A stretch of 15,144 nt of DNA from Deltaproteobacteria bacterium (lineage in GTDB: Bacteria > Myxococcota_A > UBA9160): contig DOUU01000318.1 in assembly GCA_003520425.1 (NCBI GenBank), forward strand, positions 5,507 to 20,650, read 5' to 3'. The translations under genes were made by a program, and so were the position numbers. The notes under the pieces are model-generated. The model did not search any database, was not told where the DNA came from, and saw only the letters and a list, made by a program, of their open reading frames with translations. Positions 13,251-15,144 of this stretch are shown here, one piece after another; the first letter of the stretch is position 1, and each line of letters begins with the position of its first letter.

Positions 13251-15068
13251 ATGAGGGTGCTTGCCCCCCTGCTCATCATGGCAACGCTTGCCTCTGCGTG
13301 GCCTTCCTCCGCGGACGATGCAGGAGCGTCGACCTTCGCATCTGCGGCGCGGCGCTATCACAGAGCGCCCGTGCGCGAAGAGGACATCCCCGTCCCGGCG
13401 GTTGCACCGCCCGCGGAGAAACCGCCCCCGGTAATTCCGGACACCGGAGCCGGCGGGGCGCAGCTCACGTTCAAAATCAGCGAATTCGTCGTCACGGGCA
13501 ACACGCTCCTGTCACCTTCCCGTGTGGACTCCGTCCTTTCCCCCTATGTCGGCGAGGGCAAGAAGATCAGCGACGTCCAAGCGGCCCGCGACGCCCTTCA
13601 AAAGGCCTACGAAGAAGAGGGCTTCCTCACCGCGGCGGTGACCATTCCTCAGCAGACGATCGAAGCCGGCCAGGTGCACCTCCAAGTGCTCGAGGCTCGC
13701 CTCGGTGCGGTGAACATCCAGAACGAGGGAGTGCACTGGTTCAGCGACGATTTCGTCCGCGAGCGGACACCGAGCCTCACTCCCGGTGCCATCCTCCGGC
13801 GAAAGGACCTTGAGGCGGACATGACCGCCGCGAATTCCAACCCCGATCTCAAGGTGCGGCCGGTTCTCAAGAGCGGATCCGAGCCGGGTACGGTGGATCT
13901 CGACCTCGTGGTCGACGATCGCATCCCCCTCCACGGCACCGTGACCCTCGACAACGAGCACACCCCGGGCTCCCCCGACTGGCGCCTCAACAACGAGCTC
14001 CGCTACGGGAATCTCTGGGGTCTCGAGCATGAGATGTCGGTCTTCTACCAGTTCTCTCCGATCGGCGACTTCAACGACGTCCAGATCGTCGGCGGAACCT
14101 ATCACGCTCCCATGCCCTGGAGCCCGCGGCAGTCCCTCTTCTACTACGTCGTCTACTCCAACACCAAGAACGGCCTCGTCACGGCGCCAGGTCTCGCGGC
14201 CCTCGGCAACGGGGTCACCATGGGTGGGCGCTACCAAATCGGTCTTCCGACCTTCGACCTGCTCGAGGGCTTCAGCCATCAGCTGAGCCTTGGGGTGGAT
14301 CGCAAGGACGTCCGCAACACGGTCGTTTCCCCCACCGCGTCGATCGTGACCCCGATTACCTATCTCCCGTTTAGCATCGATTACACCGGAACGTGGGTGG
14401 GAGACCAGGTGCTCGCATCTCTGCGTCTCGGGGGGAGCTTCAATCGGACGGGACTCATCCCAGGCGATTCGAAGGAGAACTTCCAGGCGAACCGTGGCGG
14501 TGTGAACCCCGAGAATCCCGTGACAGGGAACTATGGGATCGGGAGCTTCTCCCTCGACTATACGATCCGCATTCCTGGGGTCTTGCAAACCCTCGCCACA
14601 GGACACCCGATTCCCCTCGAGAAGCCCGCCCTCAGCTTTGCCGACGATTGGACCTTCAATGTCCGGACGCGGGGTCAAGTTGCGACCCAGCCCCTCATTC
14701 CGACCGAGCAGCTTACCGCGGGCGGCGTCGACAGCGTGCGCGGATATCTGCAGAGCGAGCTCTTTGGGGACAACGGCATCGATGCACAGTTCGAAATCCG
14801 GGCGCCGACCCTGCACAACTTTCTCGGCGGCTTTGCGAAGGAGACGGCCCAGTTTCTCGTGTTCTACGACGCAGCGGTGCTGTACACGCTCAGTCCGGGA
14901 GAGGGTCAGGTGCCACGCCAGGACATCCAGGGATACGGGGTGGGGCTTCGCGCCAGTCTCTTCGACCACGTCTACGCCCAGATCTATATCGGAGTGCCGC
15001 GCGAGAGTACGCCCTCGACGCAGGCGGACACGCCTCGATACCACCTCAATTTCAGTGCCGGATTCTAG
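13251..15068 (+). CDS. TpsB/ShlB/FhaC-type outer-membrane transporter
   Basis: 605 residues. The frame is open far upstream inside the preceding gene, so ATG 13251 was chosen because a signal peptide begins there (MRVLAPLLIMATLASA, then WPSSADD); the ribosome-binding site is weak. After a Pro-rich linker come two POTRA domains: POTRA1 about 70-150 (FKISEFVVTGNTLL to LQVLEARLG) and POTRA2 about 151-226 (AVNIQNEGVHWFS to DLDLVVDDR). The 16-stranded barrel begins near 228. The VRGY motif of the L6 hairpin, needed for secretion in this family, is at 496-499 in GGVDSVRGY, and the chain ends in Phe, the usual outer-membrane beta-signal. Its role is to bind the TPS domain of a TpsA in the periplasm and pass it through the outer membrane. 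It is most likely the partner of the exoprotein at 1558, although about 6.2 kb separates them. It is followed closely by another gene on the same strand. Confidence 0.93.
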   Translation: MRVLAPLLIMATLASAWPSSADDAGASTFASAARRYHRAPVREEDIPVPAVAPPAEKPPPVIPDTGAGGAQLTFKISEFVVTGNTLLSPSRVDSVLSPYVGEGKKISDVQAARDALQKAYEEEGFLTAAVTIPQQTIEAGQVHLQVLEARLGAVNIQNEGVHWFSDDFVRERTPSLTPGAILRRKDLEADMTAANSNPDLKVRPVLKSGSEPGTVDLDLVVDDRIPLHGTVTLDNEHTPGSPDWRLNNELRYGNLWGLEHEMSVFYQFSPIGDFNDVQIVGGTYHAPMPWSPRQSLFYYVVYSNTKNGLVTAPGLAALGNGVTMGGRYQIGLPTFDLLEGFSHQLSLGVDRKDVRNTVVSPTASIVTPITYLPFSIDYTGTWVGDQVLASLRLGGSFNRTGLIPGDSKENFQANRGGVNPENPVTGNYGIGSFSLDYTIRIPGVLQTLATGHPIPLEKPALSFADDWTFNVRTRGQVATQPLIPTEQLTAGGVDSVRGYLQSELFGDNGIDAQFEIRAPTLHNFLGGFAKETAQFLVFYDAAVLYTLSPGEGQVPRQDIQGYGVGLRASLFDHVYAQIYIGVPRESTPSTQADTPRYHLNFSAGF

Positions 15069-15100
15069 GGACGACGCACCGCACAAGGAGTCTGCGCCTC

Positions 15101-15144
15101 ATGCATCTGCGAACCAAAAACGCGCGCTCTCGCCCGAGAAGTCT
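15101..15144 (+). CDS. Start of a further gene (3' end outside window)
   Basis: ATG at 15101 lies 32 nt after the tpsB stop and is preceded by AAGGAG at 15085-15090, a near-ideal ribosome-binding site with 10-nt spacing. The 14 visible codons (MHLRTKNARSRPRS) have no stop and are strongly basic, as in the n-region of a signal peptide or a cytoplasmic tail before a membrane helix. Too little is present to assign a family. The short spacing suggests it is co-transcribed with tpsB. Confidence 0.6.
   Translation, partial: MHLRTKNARSRPRS

Overview
The window reads as a chromosomal segment of a G+C-rich Gram-negative bacterium. Evidence for an outer membrane is direct: a TonB-like C-terminus, a two-partner-secretion (TPS) exoprotein, a TpsB/FhaC-type outer-membrane transporter ending in Phe, and two PEP-CTERM proteins. 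PEP-CTERM proteins are exosortase substrates known from diderm bacteria that make exopolysaccharide. I cannot name the organism; a proteobacterium or another diderm phylum would both fit. I see no rRNA, tRNA, CRISPR array, insertion sequence or phage module.

Layout: (1) 1-370, 3' end of a TonB/TolA-like protein (+). (2) 483-1379, AraC-family regulator (-), convergent with the TonB fragment and divergent from (3) 1558-7059, a 1833-residue TPS exoprotein (TpsA). A 178-bp region with two inverted repeats separates the two divergent starts. (4) 7060-7389, a non-coding leader with hairpins. (5) 7390-8250, PEP-CTERM protein 1. (6) 8334-10151, a 605-residue cysteine-rich secreted protein resembling PstS-type substrate-binding proteins, followed by a strong intrinsic terminator (10179-10228). 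(7) 10524-11363, PEP-CTERM protein 2, a clear paralogue of protein 1. (8) 11588-13129, a polytopic GT-C/TMTC-like membrane protein with C-terminal TPRs, whose first membrane helix is encoded upstream of the first usable start codon. (9) 13251-15068, the TpsB transporter. (10) 15101-15144, the start of another gene with a good ribosome-binding site.

My reading, which is inference, is of one surface-display locus. TpsA is exported by Sec and then by the TpsB encoded about 6 kb downstream. Between the two TPS partners lie two PEP-CTERM surface proteins, a large secreted binding-protein-like product and a candidate membrane glycosyltransferase. The AraC-type regulator at the head is the natural candidate controller. 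The exosortase is not in the window.

Most worth checking: the composite architecture of TpsA (TPS domain, beta-helix, three IPxGT repeats resembling phage baseplate-J modules, a canonical EF-hand loop and a terminal Cys pair like the HMW1 anchor), the split TPS locus, and the missing start of the TMTC-like gene.
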